From contig JAPDIZ010000004.1 in NCBI GenBank assembly GCA_029259355.1, positions 1 to 64,000 of the forward strand: DNA of 64,000 bases, written 5' to 3'. This DNA comes from Candidatus Bathyarchaeota archaeon (GTDB lineage Archaea > Thermoproteota > Bathyarchaeia > JAPDIZ01). The translations under genes and the position numbers were made by a program. Positions 9,352 through 17,267 of this stretch are shown here, piece by piece (position 1 is the first letter of the stretch; each line of letters starts with the position of its first letter). The notes under the pieces are model-generated. The model did no database searches, had not been told where the DNA came from, and was given only the letters and a program-made list of their open reading frames with translations.

Positions 9352-10051
9352 CTGTTTTCACGATCTCCAAAACCCTCTCTCTGCTAACCCTCCCCCTCGC
9401 TCTATCTCCTTCCACACACGCAGCTCCTCTGAAGCCGACTATGTCGGCTCCAGTCTCTGCTATCTTCGGTATGTCCTCAACTCTGAGAGAGCCTGCCAGC
9501 GCTGCCAAGAGCCCGTGTGCGTGCGCGTCCTCTACGAACTTCGTCAGCTGGTCTTGGCTCAAGAAGTCGAAAAGCTTCCTCCCATCTTTCACCGCTGTGT
9601 CGATCATAGCTACGTCTGCATCGGCTTTTCTAGCAACCTCCGGAACCTCCAGGGGGTTTAGCGACCCCACTCTGTGGGCGTCGGCGTATCCAGCTGCGAC
9701 CAGCCTAACCCCTCCATCGTAGAGCTTCGCCGCCTCAACCACTTCTCTCATCAGCTTAGCTGCTGACTCGACATCGCTTACCCCCTTGAGCCCAGCCTTG
9801 ATGTAATCTACTCCGCATAGAGCTGCTCCCAGCGAGGCGAGAGCAGCTGTCCCTGGAAGGTTTGGGAGGTCTCCTATGGCTGAGCTAACCTCTATGGTGG
9901 GTGGAGCGATCTCGCAGACCTGCTTAAGCAGCGTTGGCGAGGGTGCTCCAAGCGACCCCTCGAAGGGGTTTTTCACGTCGAGTATGTCAGCGCCTCCCTC
10001 CACCACGTCCTTGACCTCGTCTAGCTTGACTATGCTGATTAGAACGAGCAC
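9338..10051 (-). CDS. mfnB: MfnB, (5-formylfuran-3-yl)methyl phosphate synthase
   Basis: A 237-residue TIM-barrel protein with the family hallmark ILDVKNPFEGSLGAP at 23-37; Lys27 lies in the conserved DVKNP. MfnB condenses two glyceraldehyde-3-phosphate molecules to the furan precursor of methanofuran. A second lysine/aspartate region (MIDTAVKDG near 150) is also present. The GTG start follows GAGGAGGTG by six bases. Its 3' end overlaps the convergent mfnE by 14 bases, placing three methanofuran genes side by side. Confidence 0.88.
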   Translation of the reverse strand: MLVLISIVKLDEVKDVVEGGADILDVKNPFEGSLGAPSPTLLKQVCEIAPPTIEVSSAIGDLPNLPGTAALASLGAALCGVDYIKAGLKGVSDVESAAKLMREVVEAAKLYDGGVRLVAAGYADAHRVGSLNPLEVPEVARKADADVAMIDTAVKDGRKLFDFLSQDQLTKFVEDAHAHGLLAALAGSLRVEDIPKIAETGADIVGFRGAACVEGDRARGRVSRERVLEIVKTARAL

Positions 10052-10074
10052 TTTTCCGCACCTCCTCTTTTGGG

Positions 10075-11058
10075 TTAGAGCTCCCTAAGCAGCTCTTGCG
10101 TCGCTATTTTAATGGTTTGCTCGCTGTTGTACTTCGGCTCCCAGCCCAGAGACCGCAGCTTGTTGATCGAAAGCTGCATGAGCTTTACATCTCCTCGCCA
10201 GCCCCTTCCGCCATCAACTCCTTCGGTGAACACTATGTCAACGCCCTCCAACCCCATCTCATCGATAACTATCTCCGCGATCCTCTTAACCGATATCTTG
10301 TCCTCAGAGCCTATGTTGAAGACTTCGCTCTTCTTGGAGCTTTCTCCGAAGAAATGGTTGACCGCTGTCAGCGTAGCGTCTACGCAGTCGGATATGTGCA
10401 TGTACGACTTCTCCTGCGTTCCATCTCCCAAAACCTCGAGCCTCTGGGGGTTCTCCTTCAGCTTCTTGATGAAGTCTACGATGACGCCGTGCCTAGCGCG
10501 AGAGCCGGTGACGTTTGCGTATCGCAGGATGAGAGCTCTTATGTCGAAGGTGAACGCGTAGGCGTTGACCAGAGCCTCGCACCCGAGCTTGGTGGCTCCG
10601 TAGGTGGATATGGGAAGCTTCTCCCAGTACTCCTCGTCGGTCGGGATGTTTTCCGACTCTCCGTAGACGGTTGAGGTTGAGGCGAAGACCAAGCCCTTGA
10701 CGCCGTTGACCTTCCTCAAAGCCTCTAGGAGGTTGAAGGTTGCGACTAAGTTGTCTCTGAAGTGGGTCTTGGGGTCGTCTTCCCCAATCCTAACCTCTGG
10801 GTTTGCTGCGTAGTGGAAGATGTAGTCAACGCCTTCGAGAATCCTCAGCAGCTGCTGCTCGCTCATGTCAGCGAGGTCTCCGACGACCAGCTCCAAGCTC
10901 CTGCTCTCCAAGTGGTGCTTGATGTTGTCAACGCCCATGGAGAGGTTGTCCAAAACCACCACTCTGTTGCCTAATTGAATTAGCGCGTCGACGAGGTGGC
11001 TGCCGATAAACCCAGCTCCACCAGTTACCAACACTCGTGTGTTGGTTGGCGTCAACAC
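10075..11058 (-). CDS. NAD-dependent epimerase/dehydratase (UDP-glucose 4-epimerase-like)
   Basis: A 327-residue extended short-chain dehydrogenase. VTGGAGFIGSHL (11-22) is the NAD-binding loop, STSTVYGE is the serine region, and YGATKLGCE (YxxxK, near 151) supplies the catalytic tyrosine and lysine. The C-terminal DVxLMQLSINKLRSLGW-like region is typical of GalE-type enzymes. It probably makes UDP-galactose or a related sugar nucleotide for surface glycans. It lies 23 bases upstream of mfnB on the same strand, although the functions look unrelated. Confidence 0.85.
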   Translation of the reverse strand: MLTPTNTRVLVTGGAGFIGSHLVDALIQLGNRVVVLDNLSMGVDNIKHHLESRSLELVVGDLADMSEQQLLRILEGVDYIFHYAANPEVRIGEDDPKTHFRDNLVATFNLLEALRKVNGVKGLVFASTSTVYGESENIPTDEEYWEKLPISTYGATKLGCEALVNAYAFTFDIRALILRYANVTGSRARHGVIVDFIKKLKENPQRLEVLGDGTQEKSYMHISDCVDATLTAVNHFFGESSKKSEVFNIGSEDKISVKRIAEIVIDEMGLEGVDIVFTEGVDGGRGWRGDVKLMQLSINKLRSLGWEPKYNSEQTIKIATQELLREL

Positions 11059-11101
11059 TCATCGCTGCTCCGTCAGCAGAATTGCTTTAAGTGGTTTTGA
11101 C

Positions 11102-11575
11102 TTATTCACTTTTAAGCGCTTCGTCTAGCAAACTCTTTATGAGCTCCTCACCAATTCCATGCCGCTCGCAAAACTTCCTCAAGTTCCTTAAGTACAGGGC
11201 GAAGAGTTCCTTAACGACGGCTTCTATGTCGCTTTTGGGGAGGCTTCCCGGAGGTTGTAGGAGCAGAACAAACCACTTCCCCAAGAAGGTTGGCTTGTAC
11301 CACTTCCTCCAAGCATACCTCCTACCCGTCCATACCTTCTCCATGCCCTCCTCAAGCAACCCCATCGAAACCAGCGTCTTGAGGTAGGTGATCACCGTCT
11401 TGTTGGAGTACTGGTTGAGCTTTTCGATGAGGTCTCGCTGATATGTTCTCTGATGAGGGTCTACGCGCTTGAGTATCTCGAGAGCAACCTCTGACCCAAA
11501 GATCGAAACCAAGATCTGGTGTTGCTTGCTTGGGTCTGCTGGTAGGGGAAGTATGTAGGGGTATACCTCGCTCAA
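11102..11575 (-). CDS. Winged-helix DNA-binding protein
   Basis: A 157-residue protein. Residues 30-70 (SEVALEILKRV, then RDLIEKLNQYSNKTVITYLKTL) form a plausible winged helix-turn-helix, followed by a basic wing (GRRYAWRKWYKP). The C-terminal half is helical and unassigned. It resembles archaeal ArsR/MarR-like transcription regulators, but I cannot name the family. It lies between the epimerase and the DUF447 gene on the same strand and could regulate the cofactor cluster; that is only inference from position. Confidence 0.55.
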   Translation of the reverse strand: MSEVYPYILPLPADPSKQHQILVSIFGSEVALEILKRVDPHQRTYQRDLIEKLNQYSNKTVITYLKTLVSMGLLEEGMEKVWTGRRYAWRKWYKPTFLGKWFVLLLQPPGSLPKSDIEAVVKELFALYLRNLRKFCERHGIGEELIKSLLDEALKSE

Positions 11576-11609
11576 CTCGCTTCAACAATAAATCTGCTCT
11601 GGGTGTGAG

Positions 11610-12263
11610 TTAAGCCTTTGCCAAGCCAAGGCTTTGGAGAGCTTTCAACAGCTCCTCCGCTACTCTAGAGTATTGCGTGTTTGGCAGTATGCGGCAAACC
11701 TCTCTACAAAGCTCCTCCGACTTAGCGGCTAAGCTCTTAGCGCTGGACTCCTCACCCGCTCTCGCAATAGCAGACGCTTTCGTCGCGTAGACTAGCGCCT
11801 CTATGACGAGCCCAAACCCCCTTGTGTAGGCAAGCTTCCCTCCTTCGCTCTCGAAATGTGCAACCTCGCAGACGGCCAAAGCCCTCTCCCCAAGATCCCT
11901 CAGCTCTCGCACGTACAGCTCCAAGCAACCCACGCACCTCCTCAGGCGTGGAGCATCCACCCACCTACAAGGCTCGAAGAGCTCGGGGGGTGGTGGGCCG
12001 AATACCTCCTTCAACGCTGTCTTGAGAAAAAGCTCAACATCCCAGCATAGGTTTATGGCGCAAGCCCTCCACTCGTCTAAGAAGCGGTAGGTGTTGGAGG
12101 ATTTGTAGGGAGAAACGTAGACGTAGTCGCCAGAGGTCCAGAACCCCATTGGAGCTGCTGAGGGCTTCCTGCTCAAGTCGTAGACGGATAGAATGGCCTC
12201 GTAGACCACGTCGTCCTCCAGCTCTAACAAGCTAAGCCACCGAATCAGTGTAGTATAGAACAT
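11610..12263 (-). CDS. DUF447 family protein (flavin-binding-like fold)
   Basis: Up to 217 residues. The sequence VVYEAILSVYD...AAPMGFW...YVSPYKSSNTYRFL...AINLCWDVELFLKTAL matches the DUF447 pattern, a family with a split-barrel flavin-reductase-like fold that often accompanies H4MPT-dependent C1 genes in archaea and methylotrophic bacteria. The function is unknown. The coordinate is the ATG at 12263, but the TATA-like ACATATAA ends just before that codon. The TTG at 12230 is therefore a better start, about 14 bases after the expected transcription start. It is divergent from mptA across a palindrome. Confidence 0.75.
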   Translation of the reverse strand: MFYTTLIRWLSLLELEDDVVYEAILSVYDLSRKPSAAPMGFWTSGDYVYVSPYKSSNTYRFLDEWRACAINLCWDVELFLKTALKEVFGPPPPELFEPCRWVDAPRLRRCVGCLELYVRELRDLGERALAVCEVAHFESEGGKLAYTRGFGLVIEALVYATKASAIARAGEESSAKSLAAKSEELCREVCRILPNTQYSRVAEELLKALQSLGLAKA

Positions 12264-12306
12264 TTATATGTAGTATTCTACATAGAAACCGAGCCCAGCT
12301 GGTGAT
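12264..12306. promoter_or_regulatory. Bidirectional DUF447/mptA promoter with palindromic operator
   Basis: TATGTAG-TATT-CTACATA at 12267-12284 is a perfect 7-bp inverted repeat. It overlaps TATA-like elements readable in both directions (TTTATATG rightward, ACATATAA leftward). A factor bound here would block both the DUF447 gene and the mptA operon. The palindrome is seen directly; the operator role is inferred. Confidence 0.5.
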
Positions 12307-13149
12307 ATGCAGTTGGAGCTGCCAGACACCCACGCGATGGCGCCTGAAATCCCCGTAGAGGTGCAGAAGGTTGGCATCGTCAGAGTAGCGATGCCCCCTC
12401 TCAGGGTTGATGGAGGAGTTTTAGAGCCTGTTTTCAAGCTGTTCGTAAGCTTGCCCTCCTCCATGAGGGGGGCACACATATCTAGGTGCTACCGAGCGCT
12501 TTCGCTTGCTTACCGAGAATCCTCTGGGATAGAGGTTTGTTCTAGAGCAGCTGAGCACCTCCTAGACCTACACGAATATAGCCTATGGTCTGAGGCGTCG
12601 ATGGGGGGCAATTGGCTAGTAAAGAGCAACTCTCCTCTGGAAAAGCTTCCTGGGTATGAGCCGAGGAGGCTATGGGTCTGCTTCAAGGCTAAGAGGGGCA
12701 GGGGATTGGTTTCCAAGAGGATGAGGGTGTCGCTGTTTGGCGTAACCACCTGCCCATGTGCTTACAACGTTGTCTACGCCTTAACTGGCTACGAGGGGGA
12801 AACCCATATGCAGAGAGCTGTGGGCACAGCTGAGGTGCTCACCACTCCCAACGCATCCATAACCCCCTCTGACTTAGCAAACGCCATCTCATCCTCTATG
12901 AGCTCAGAGACTCATCAAGTGCTTAAGCGAGGAGAGGAGGGGGATGTTGTACACAGAGCCATATCGAGGAGAAGGTTCGCAGAGGATGTCGCGAGGGAAA
13001 TCGCCGCAAGGCTAGCTTCTCTAAGCGAGGAAAAGCTCCCCAGCTCAAGCAAAGTCTTCGTAAGGGTTAGGTCTCTTGAGAGCATCCACACCTACGACGT
13101 TGAGGCAAAGCTCTCCGCCTCGGTTGCTGAGCTGAGGGGCTTGGTTTGA
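12307..13149 (+). CDS. mptA: MptA, archaeal GTP cyclohydrolase (FolE2/COG1469 family)
   Basis: A 280-residue member of the GCYH-IB/MptA family, which opens the GTP ring to the cyclic phosphate form of dihydroneopterin, the first step of tetrahydromethanopterin synthesis. Family features include LPDTHAMAPEIPVEVQKVG at the N terminus, a metal-binding cysteine region TTCPCAYN near 148-155, and THMQRAVG near 170 at the catalytic histidine. It is slightly shorter than methanogen MptA (about 310). It starts the cofactor operon; the next gene begins within its stop (TTGA overlap). Confidence 0.9.
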   Translation: MQLELPDTHAMAPEIPVEVQKVGIVRVAMPPLRVDGGVLEPVFKLFVSLPSSMRGAHISRCYRALSLAYRESSGIEVCSRAAEHLLDLHEYSLWSEASMGGNWLVKSNSPLEKLPGYEPRRLWVCFKAKRGRGLVSKRMRVSLFGVTTCPCAYNVVYALTGYEGETHMQRAVGTAEVLTTPNASITPSDLANAISSSMSSETHQVLKRGEEGDVVHRAISRRRFAEDVAREIAARLASLSEEKLPSSSKVFVRVRSLESIHTYDVEAKLSASVAELRGLV

Positions 13150-13901
13150 GCTGGTTTATCCCCCCAGAGACTTGGTGGCCAATTTATCGCGAGATAACCA
13201 AAAGGCTACGCCTAGGCTTTAGCGCTGACCAGAGATCCACAGACTTGCTTAGCCAGATGCTAGAGACCAAAAGGGTGGTCGATCCAGAGAGGCTTCGCAC
13301 TGCTCTATCCGCAAAGGGGGTTGTGGTAGTTTTTCCCGGTCCAAAGCTTCCTCAGCGCTTCAGCGTCCTCAAGCCATCGATTGATAGGTATGTGGTGGTG
13401 TCGGTGGATGGAGCAACCTCCTACCTACTCGAGCAAGGCGTGATTCCAGAAGTAGTGGTAACCGATCTAGACGGAGGCTTTGAGCCTCTTAGACGAGCCA
13501 ACGAAATGGGCTCAGTTTTGGTGGTCCACGCACACGGAGACAACATACCTCTCGTAGAGGGGTACGTCTCATGCTTCAGCGGAGCCCTGATAGGGTCTAC
13601 GCAAGTTGAGCCTAGGCCACGCGTACACAACTTCGGCGGATTCACTGATGGGGACCGCGCCCTGTTTCTGCTCTGGTCGTTGGGAATAAGAGAAGCCCTT
13701 TTGGTGGGCGCGGACTTTAGAGGAGAGATCGGTGGATACTCAACCCGATTCAAAGAAGTTGATGAGGAGTATCTGGAGGCTAAGAGAGGGAAGATGGAGG
13801 TTGCGAAGTGGCTCATCAGCTGGTTGGTGGATAGGGGGATGTCCCTCAAATCCTTGGGTGATTCGGGGCACAACCGAGTGGAGGTGGTTGAAGATGTTTG
13901 A
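13146..13901 (+). CDS. mptE: MptE, 6-hydroxymethyl-7,8-dihydropterin pyrophosphokinase (DUF115)
   Basis: A 251-residue DUF115 protein. VVVSVDGATSYLLEQGVIPEVVVTDLDG (near 80-107, shortened elsewhere) is the nucleotide-binding core shared with thiamine pyrophosphokinase-like folds, and VVHAHGDN and GSTQVEP follow. MptE transfers diphosphate from ATP to 6-hydroxymethyl-dihydropterin, making it ready for coupling to the aryl ribose. The start TTG overlaps the mptA stop, and mptD begins within its last codons, so the three enzymes are translationally coupled. Confidence 0.9.
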   Translation: MSWFIPPETWWPIYREITKRLRLGFSADQRSTDLLSQMLETKRVVDPERLRTALSAKGVVVVFPGPKLPQRFSVLKPSIDRYVVVSVDGATSYLLEQGVIPEVVVTDLDGGFEPLRRANEMGSVLVVHAHGDNIPLVEGYVSCFSGALIGSTQVEPRPRVHNFGGFTDGDRALFLLWSLGIREALLVGADFRGEIGGYSTRFKEVDEEYLEAKRGKMEVAKWLISWLVDRGMSLKSLGDSGHNRVEVVEDV

Positions 13902-14286
13902 AGACCCTGCGCAGAGGTATTTCTCAGCCAACACCTCTCCTCGCGATAGAGCGGTTTTTGAGTGCGGTATTGCGCTAGCAACAGCCTATCACCAGTTCTT
14001 GGGCACGCCCTTCAAGAGATCTGAGCAGGCCATTAAAGCACTTGAGGAAGCTATTGCGAACTCGCTTCTCGCTCAACCCTATCGCGTACAGGCTTGGGCC
14101 AAGATATCGGAGGAGGTGCGCGAAAGCGAGAGCCCGTATGACTACGGCGAGCTAACCCCGCACAACCTAGAGGTTTGGGTGGTAGTAGAGTATGGTAGGG
14201 TGAGGGTTAGGGGAAGGCTGAGGTACGTGGAGGAGCTTGGCTACCCCCTCGCCTACATAGAGTCTATTGAGGAATGTGAGAAATGA
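13894..14286 (+). CDS. mptD: MptD, archaeal dihydroneopterin aldolase
   Basis: A 130-residue protein. ERAVFECGIALATAYHQF-like sequence (here RDRAVFECGIALATAYHQFLGTP, near residues 16-38), the central LEEAIANSLLAQPYRV and the C-terminal LRYVEELGYPLAYI match the small archaeal MptD family. MptD cleaves dihydroneopterin to hydroxymethyl-dihydropterin and glycolaldehyde. The ATG at 13894 is preceded by GAGGTGG and fits the family N terminus; an upstream in-frame extension inside mptE is not likely to be used. It is the third gene of the operon, and its stop overlaps the next start (ATGA). Confidence 0.88.
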   Translation: MFEDPAQRYFSANTSPRDRAVFECGIALATAYHQFLGTPFKRSEQAIKALEEAIANSLLAQPYRVQAWAKISEEVRESESPYDYGELTPHNLEVWVVVEYGRVRVRGRLRYVEELGYPLAYIESIEECEK

Positions 14287-14996
14287 GGAGAGCGGTTGCC
14301 TGGGCTTTCACTGGAGGAGCGCATCTGCTCCCCGAGTCAGTTGAAGCTGTTGAGGCGTTAGTCGATAGAGGCGTATGTGTAACGGCCTACATATCGGCTG
14401 CGGGAGAGGAAGTTCTTAGGATGTATGGCTTGCTCGATCGCGTGGTAAGGGCTTGTAGCGGCGACTACCCGAGAGAAGTAGTCTTTGAGAGAGACGAGGG
14501 AAAGAGCTTTCCAAGAGCTGCTAGGGTGTTTAGAGGGCTATACGAGGCTGTGGTAGTGTCTCCAGCTACTCAGAACACCTGCGCAAAGATAGCATATGGA
14601 ATCGCCGATTCTCTGGTCTCCACCTTGGCTTCTCTGTCGCTAAAGGCAAGGGTAAGGCTCTGGGTTGTTCCAACGGATGTTAAAGAAGTTGTTGCGAAGA
14701 TGCCTCTCACAGTCGATAGGAGTTTGTGCACGGGATGCGGCAGTTGCCCCCCAGCTGAGTCTTGTCCTCAAGAGGCGCTTTCATGGGATGGCGAAGTGGT
14801 TAGAGTTAATCTGCTTAAGTGCAACGGATGCGGGGTGTGCATACCCCTGTGCCCCAAGGGATCCCTATCCATCGGCAGAGAAGTGGTAGTAAAGCCAAGC
14901 TCGCTAAACATGGAGATTTTGGAAAAAATTAGGGATATGCCTGGCGTTTGGGTGGCTAAGTCGCCAAATGAGGTGGTGAAAGCTATTCTTGGCTAA
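14283..14996 (+). CDS. Flavoprotein-ferredoxin fusion, DmrX/archaeoflavoprotein-like (probable dihydromethanopterin reductase)
   Basis: 237 residues in two parts. Residues 1-140 are a flavoprotein-like Rossmann domain (AWAFTGGAHLLPESVEAV; SPATQNTCAKIAYGIAD). Residues 145-200 hold two [4Fe-4S] sites (CTGCGSCPPAESCP and CNGCGVCIPLCPKG). This architecture is that of DmrX-like proteins from methanogens, which reduce dihydromethanopterin to tetrahydromethanopterin. Placement between mptD and a DHPS-like gene makes that role likely, as the last reduction of the pathway. Overlaps with both neighbours indicate tight coupling. Confidence 0.8.
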   Translation: MRRAVAWAFTGGAHLLPESVEAVEALVDRGVCVTAYISAAGEEVLRMYGLLDRVVRACSGDYPREVVFERDEGKSFPRAARVFRGLYEAVVVSPATQNTCAKIAYGIADSLVSTLASLSLKARVRLWVVPTDVKEVVAKMPLTVDRSLCTGCGSCPPAESCPQEALSWDGEVVRVNLLKCNGCGVCIPLCPKGSLSIGREVVVKPSSLNMEILEKIRDMPGVWVAKSPNEVVKAILG

Positions 14997-16548
14997 GAAG
15001 CCTAGGGTTTTGGTGGTTACTGGGACGCTAGCTGAATTAATCGTCAAGCGCTTCGCAAGCTACTGCTCAGCGTACGCGGATGTAGAGGTTTGTGTTCTAC
15101 CTCGCTCAGTAGCTGCTTTGATGACCACCGACTACATTGCAAAAGAGCTTGCAAGACGAGGGCTTGAGGGATATGACGCTATCCTCTTGCCTGGTTTATC
15201 GATAGGCAGCGCCGAACCCGTTGAGGAGGCTACGGGCGTAGCGACGTATAAGGGGCCGAGGTACGCCTCCGACATCCCAGAAGCTGTAGAAGCGCTTGCT
15301 AAAGGAGTTACCCTGTCTAGACAAAGCCCATCTGACGAGATGCTGTCTGCTCAGCGTTTTGAGCGAGAAACCGAGGCGTTGAGAACCCTCGAAAAAGGAG
15401 AGGTTCTCGCCTCCATTGGTGAGGGAAACCGAAGGATTTTGCTGGTTAGAGGCGCTCGCCCAAAGCTATTCGCTGAAGTCGTAGATGCTATATCAAAGCC
15501 GTTTGAAGAAGTCTTAGAAATCGCGAAGCGCTTCCTCGATGAAGGCGCTGATGCAATTGATGTTGGTTGCTTAGCTGGTGAGCCGAATCCAAGGCGAGCT
15601 GCTGAGTTAGTTAGAAGGCTGAGAGAAGCCTTACCCTGTTCCATATGCGTAGACACGGGAGATATCGACGAAGCTGTTGAAGCAGCTCTGGCTGGAGCAG
15701 ACGTTGTGCTAAGCATCGGGCCAGATAGGGCTAAGCGCATTCCCTCGGCCTTGCTGAGAAAAGCCATTGTGATCACGCCTGTTGACGGATTGTCTGAAGA
15801 GCCTCCGCCTACGCCCGAGGAAGCGGTCTCCATCCTCGCAGAGGCTGTCGAAGCTGCTAGGTCTCAGGGCGCAAAATCCGTCTTAGCTGATCCCCTGACA
15901 AAACCCCCTTGCATGGGCTTAGCTGATTCAATAGTAGCCTATTACTTGGCTAGAAGCGTTCTCCCCAACACACCACTTTTGATGGGGTTCCAAAACGTCA
16001 CCGAACTCATAGACGCAGACAGCATAGGAGCAAACACACTCTTAGCCTCCTTAGCGTGCGAGCTAGGGGTTTCGGCGGTTTTGACCGCTGAAGCTAGTCC
16101 CAAAACTCGTGGGTGCGTGGGGGAAGTCAGGATTGCGCTTGAGATGGCTACGCTCGCAAAGGCTTGGACAAGGCCTCCGAAGGACTTTGCGAGAAACCTC
16201 TTTGTGGTGAAGTCTAAGCGGCTACCCGAGCAAAAGCCACACCCATCGCCTCACTTAGTCGTTCACATAGGCGAGCCATCTCCTCATCGGCCAGACCCGG
16301 CTGGGTACTTCAAGGTCTTTGCCGATCTAGACCAAGGCGAGCTGGTGCTGGAGCACTACCCCTTGGGAGAAGAGGAGCCCGACGAAGTGGCGAGGGGTAA
16401 GAGCGCTAAAGCGCTTTGGAGGTGGGCTGTTGAGCGAGGACTCGTCTCAATCCTCGACCACGCAGCGTACTTGGGCTACGAGTTAGCGAAGGCAGAGGCT
16501 GCGCTTAAGCTGGGCAAACCCTATGTACAAGATCAGCCTCTATTTTAA
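14989..16548 (+). CDS. Dihydropteroate-synthase-related protein of H4MPT synthesis
   Basis: A 519-residue protein. A unique N-terminal half is followed by a pterin-binding TIM barrel (LDEGADAIDVGCLAGEPNPRR near 180-200; SICVDTGDIDEAVEAALAGADVV; VLADPLTKPPCMG). It matches the archaeal dihydropteroate-synthase-related family, in which the MJ0107 type couples the activated pterin to the 4-(beta-ribofuranosyl)aminobenzene 5-phosphate. Final gene of the mpt operon; its TTG start lies inside the end of the flavoprotein gene. Length (about 500) fits this family rather than bacterial FolP (about 280). Confidence 0.85.
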   Translation: MAKKPRVLVVTGTLAELIVKRFASYCSAYADVEVCVLPRSVAALMTTDYIAKELARRGLEGYDAILLPGLSIGSAEPVEEATGVATYKGPRYASDIPEAVEALAKGVTLSRQSPSDEMLSAQRFERETEALRTLEKGEVLASIGEGNRRILLVRGARPKLFAEVVDAISKPFEEVLEIAKRFLDEGADAIDVGCLAGEPNPRRAAELVRRLREALPCSICVDTGDIDEAVEAALAGADVVLSIGPDRAKRIPSALLRKAIVITPVDGLSEEPPPTPEEAVSILAEAVEAARSQGAKSVLADPLTKPPCMGLADSIVAYYLARSVLPNTPLLMGFQNVTELIDADSIGANTLLASLACELGVSAVLTAEASPKTRGCVGEVRIALEMATLAKAWTRPPKDFARNLFVVKSKRLPEQKPHPSPHLVVHIGEPSPHRPDPAGYFKVFADLDQGELVLEHYPLGEEEPDEVARGKSAKALWRWAVERGLVSILDHAAYLGYELAKAEAALKLGKPYVQDQPLF

Positions 16549-16566
16549 AGACCAATCGAGTGGGGC

Positions 16567-17250
16567 GTGCTGCCCATCGTGTTAAGAGACACAGCAGAAG
16601 AAGCCGAAACCCTTAGGCTGCTTTCTTCCCACGCAAAGACGGTTTTGGAGACTATAGAGGCTCTTGGAGATGTTTTGAGAAACGCCATAGGGGGAAACTG
16701 GGAAGCTGTCAAGAAATCCGCCTCAAAGGTGTCGGATAAAGAGACCGAAGCCGACGAGTTTAGGAGAAAGATCGACCTCCACATCTTTAAAGGCGCTTTT
16801 GCTCCTCCAATTAGAGAGGCTTTGAGGGAGCTTGACGAGCGGCTGGATGAGGTAGCCGACGCGGCCAAGGAGACTTCTAGGATAGTTTCGCAGCGAAAAC
16901 TTGAGCCATTTGCTCTAAAGGTGGTTCAAGAGCCTAGCGTTGGAAAGCCCCTGATGGACCTCTACGAAAGAATTGTTGAGTGCACCAAGTACTTAGTGGA
17001 GAGCATCGAGCACTTGGGCACAGATCTCGAAGCCTCCATCAACGCAGCGAGAGAGACGGAGAGGTGTGAAGAAGAGGTCGACGACATGAAGCTTCAGCTA
17101 ATCGAGGAAATCTTCAAAAACGAAAGGCTTCTCGACCCACTGTCGCTTCTACAGCTGAAGGACATAGTAACGTCTCTCGACAACATCGCAGACTACGCCG
17201 AATCAGCTGCCGACATGGTCCTCGTGCTAGCGCTTTCCAGAAAGCCCTAG
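16567..17250 (+). CDS. DUF47/PhoU-like helical protein
   Basis: A 227-residue all-helical protein. Its pattern of acidic helices (KETEADEFRRKIDLHIF near 60-76; LDERLDEVADAAKETSR near 95-111; RCEEEVDDMKLQLIEEIF near 165) matches DUF47, a PhoU-related family usually paired with Pit-type phosphate transporters as an accessory or regulator. No transporter is adjacent here, so the partner is unknown. It starts GTG 18 bases after the cofactor operon and may be co-transcribed with it. Confidence 0.75.
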   Translation: MLPIVLRDTAEEAETLRLLSSHAKTVLETIEALGDVLRNAIGGNWEAVKKSASKVSDKETEADEFRRKIDLHIFKGAFAPPIREALRELDERLDEVADAAKETSRIVSQRKLEPFALKVVQEPSVGKPLMDLYERIVECTKYLVESIEHLGTDLEASINAARETERCEEEVDDMKLQLIEEIFKNERLLDPLSLLQLKDIVTSLDNIADYAESAADMVLVLALSRKP

Positions 17251-17267
17251 CTCATGGACGCATACCT

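Noticed and set aside
11822-12050. Plus-strand open frames opposite the DUF447 gene
   Set aside because: Low-complexity, Pro/Arg-rich shadow readings with no start signal; the opposite strand has the DUF447 pattern.
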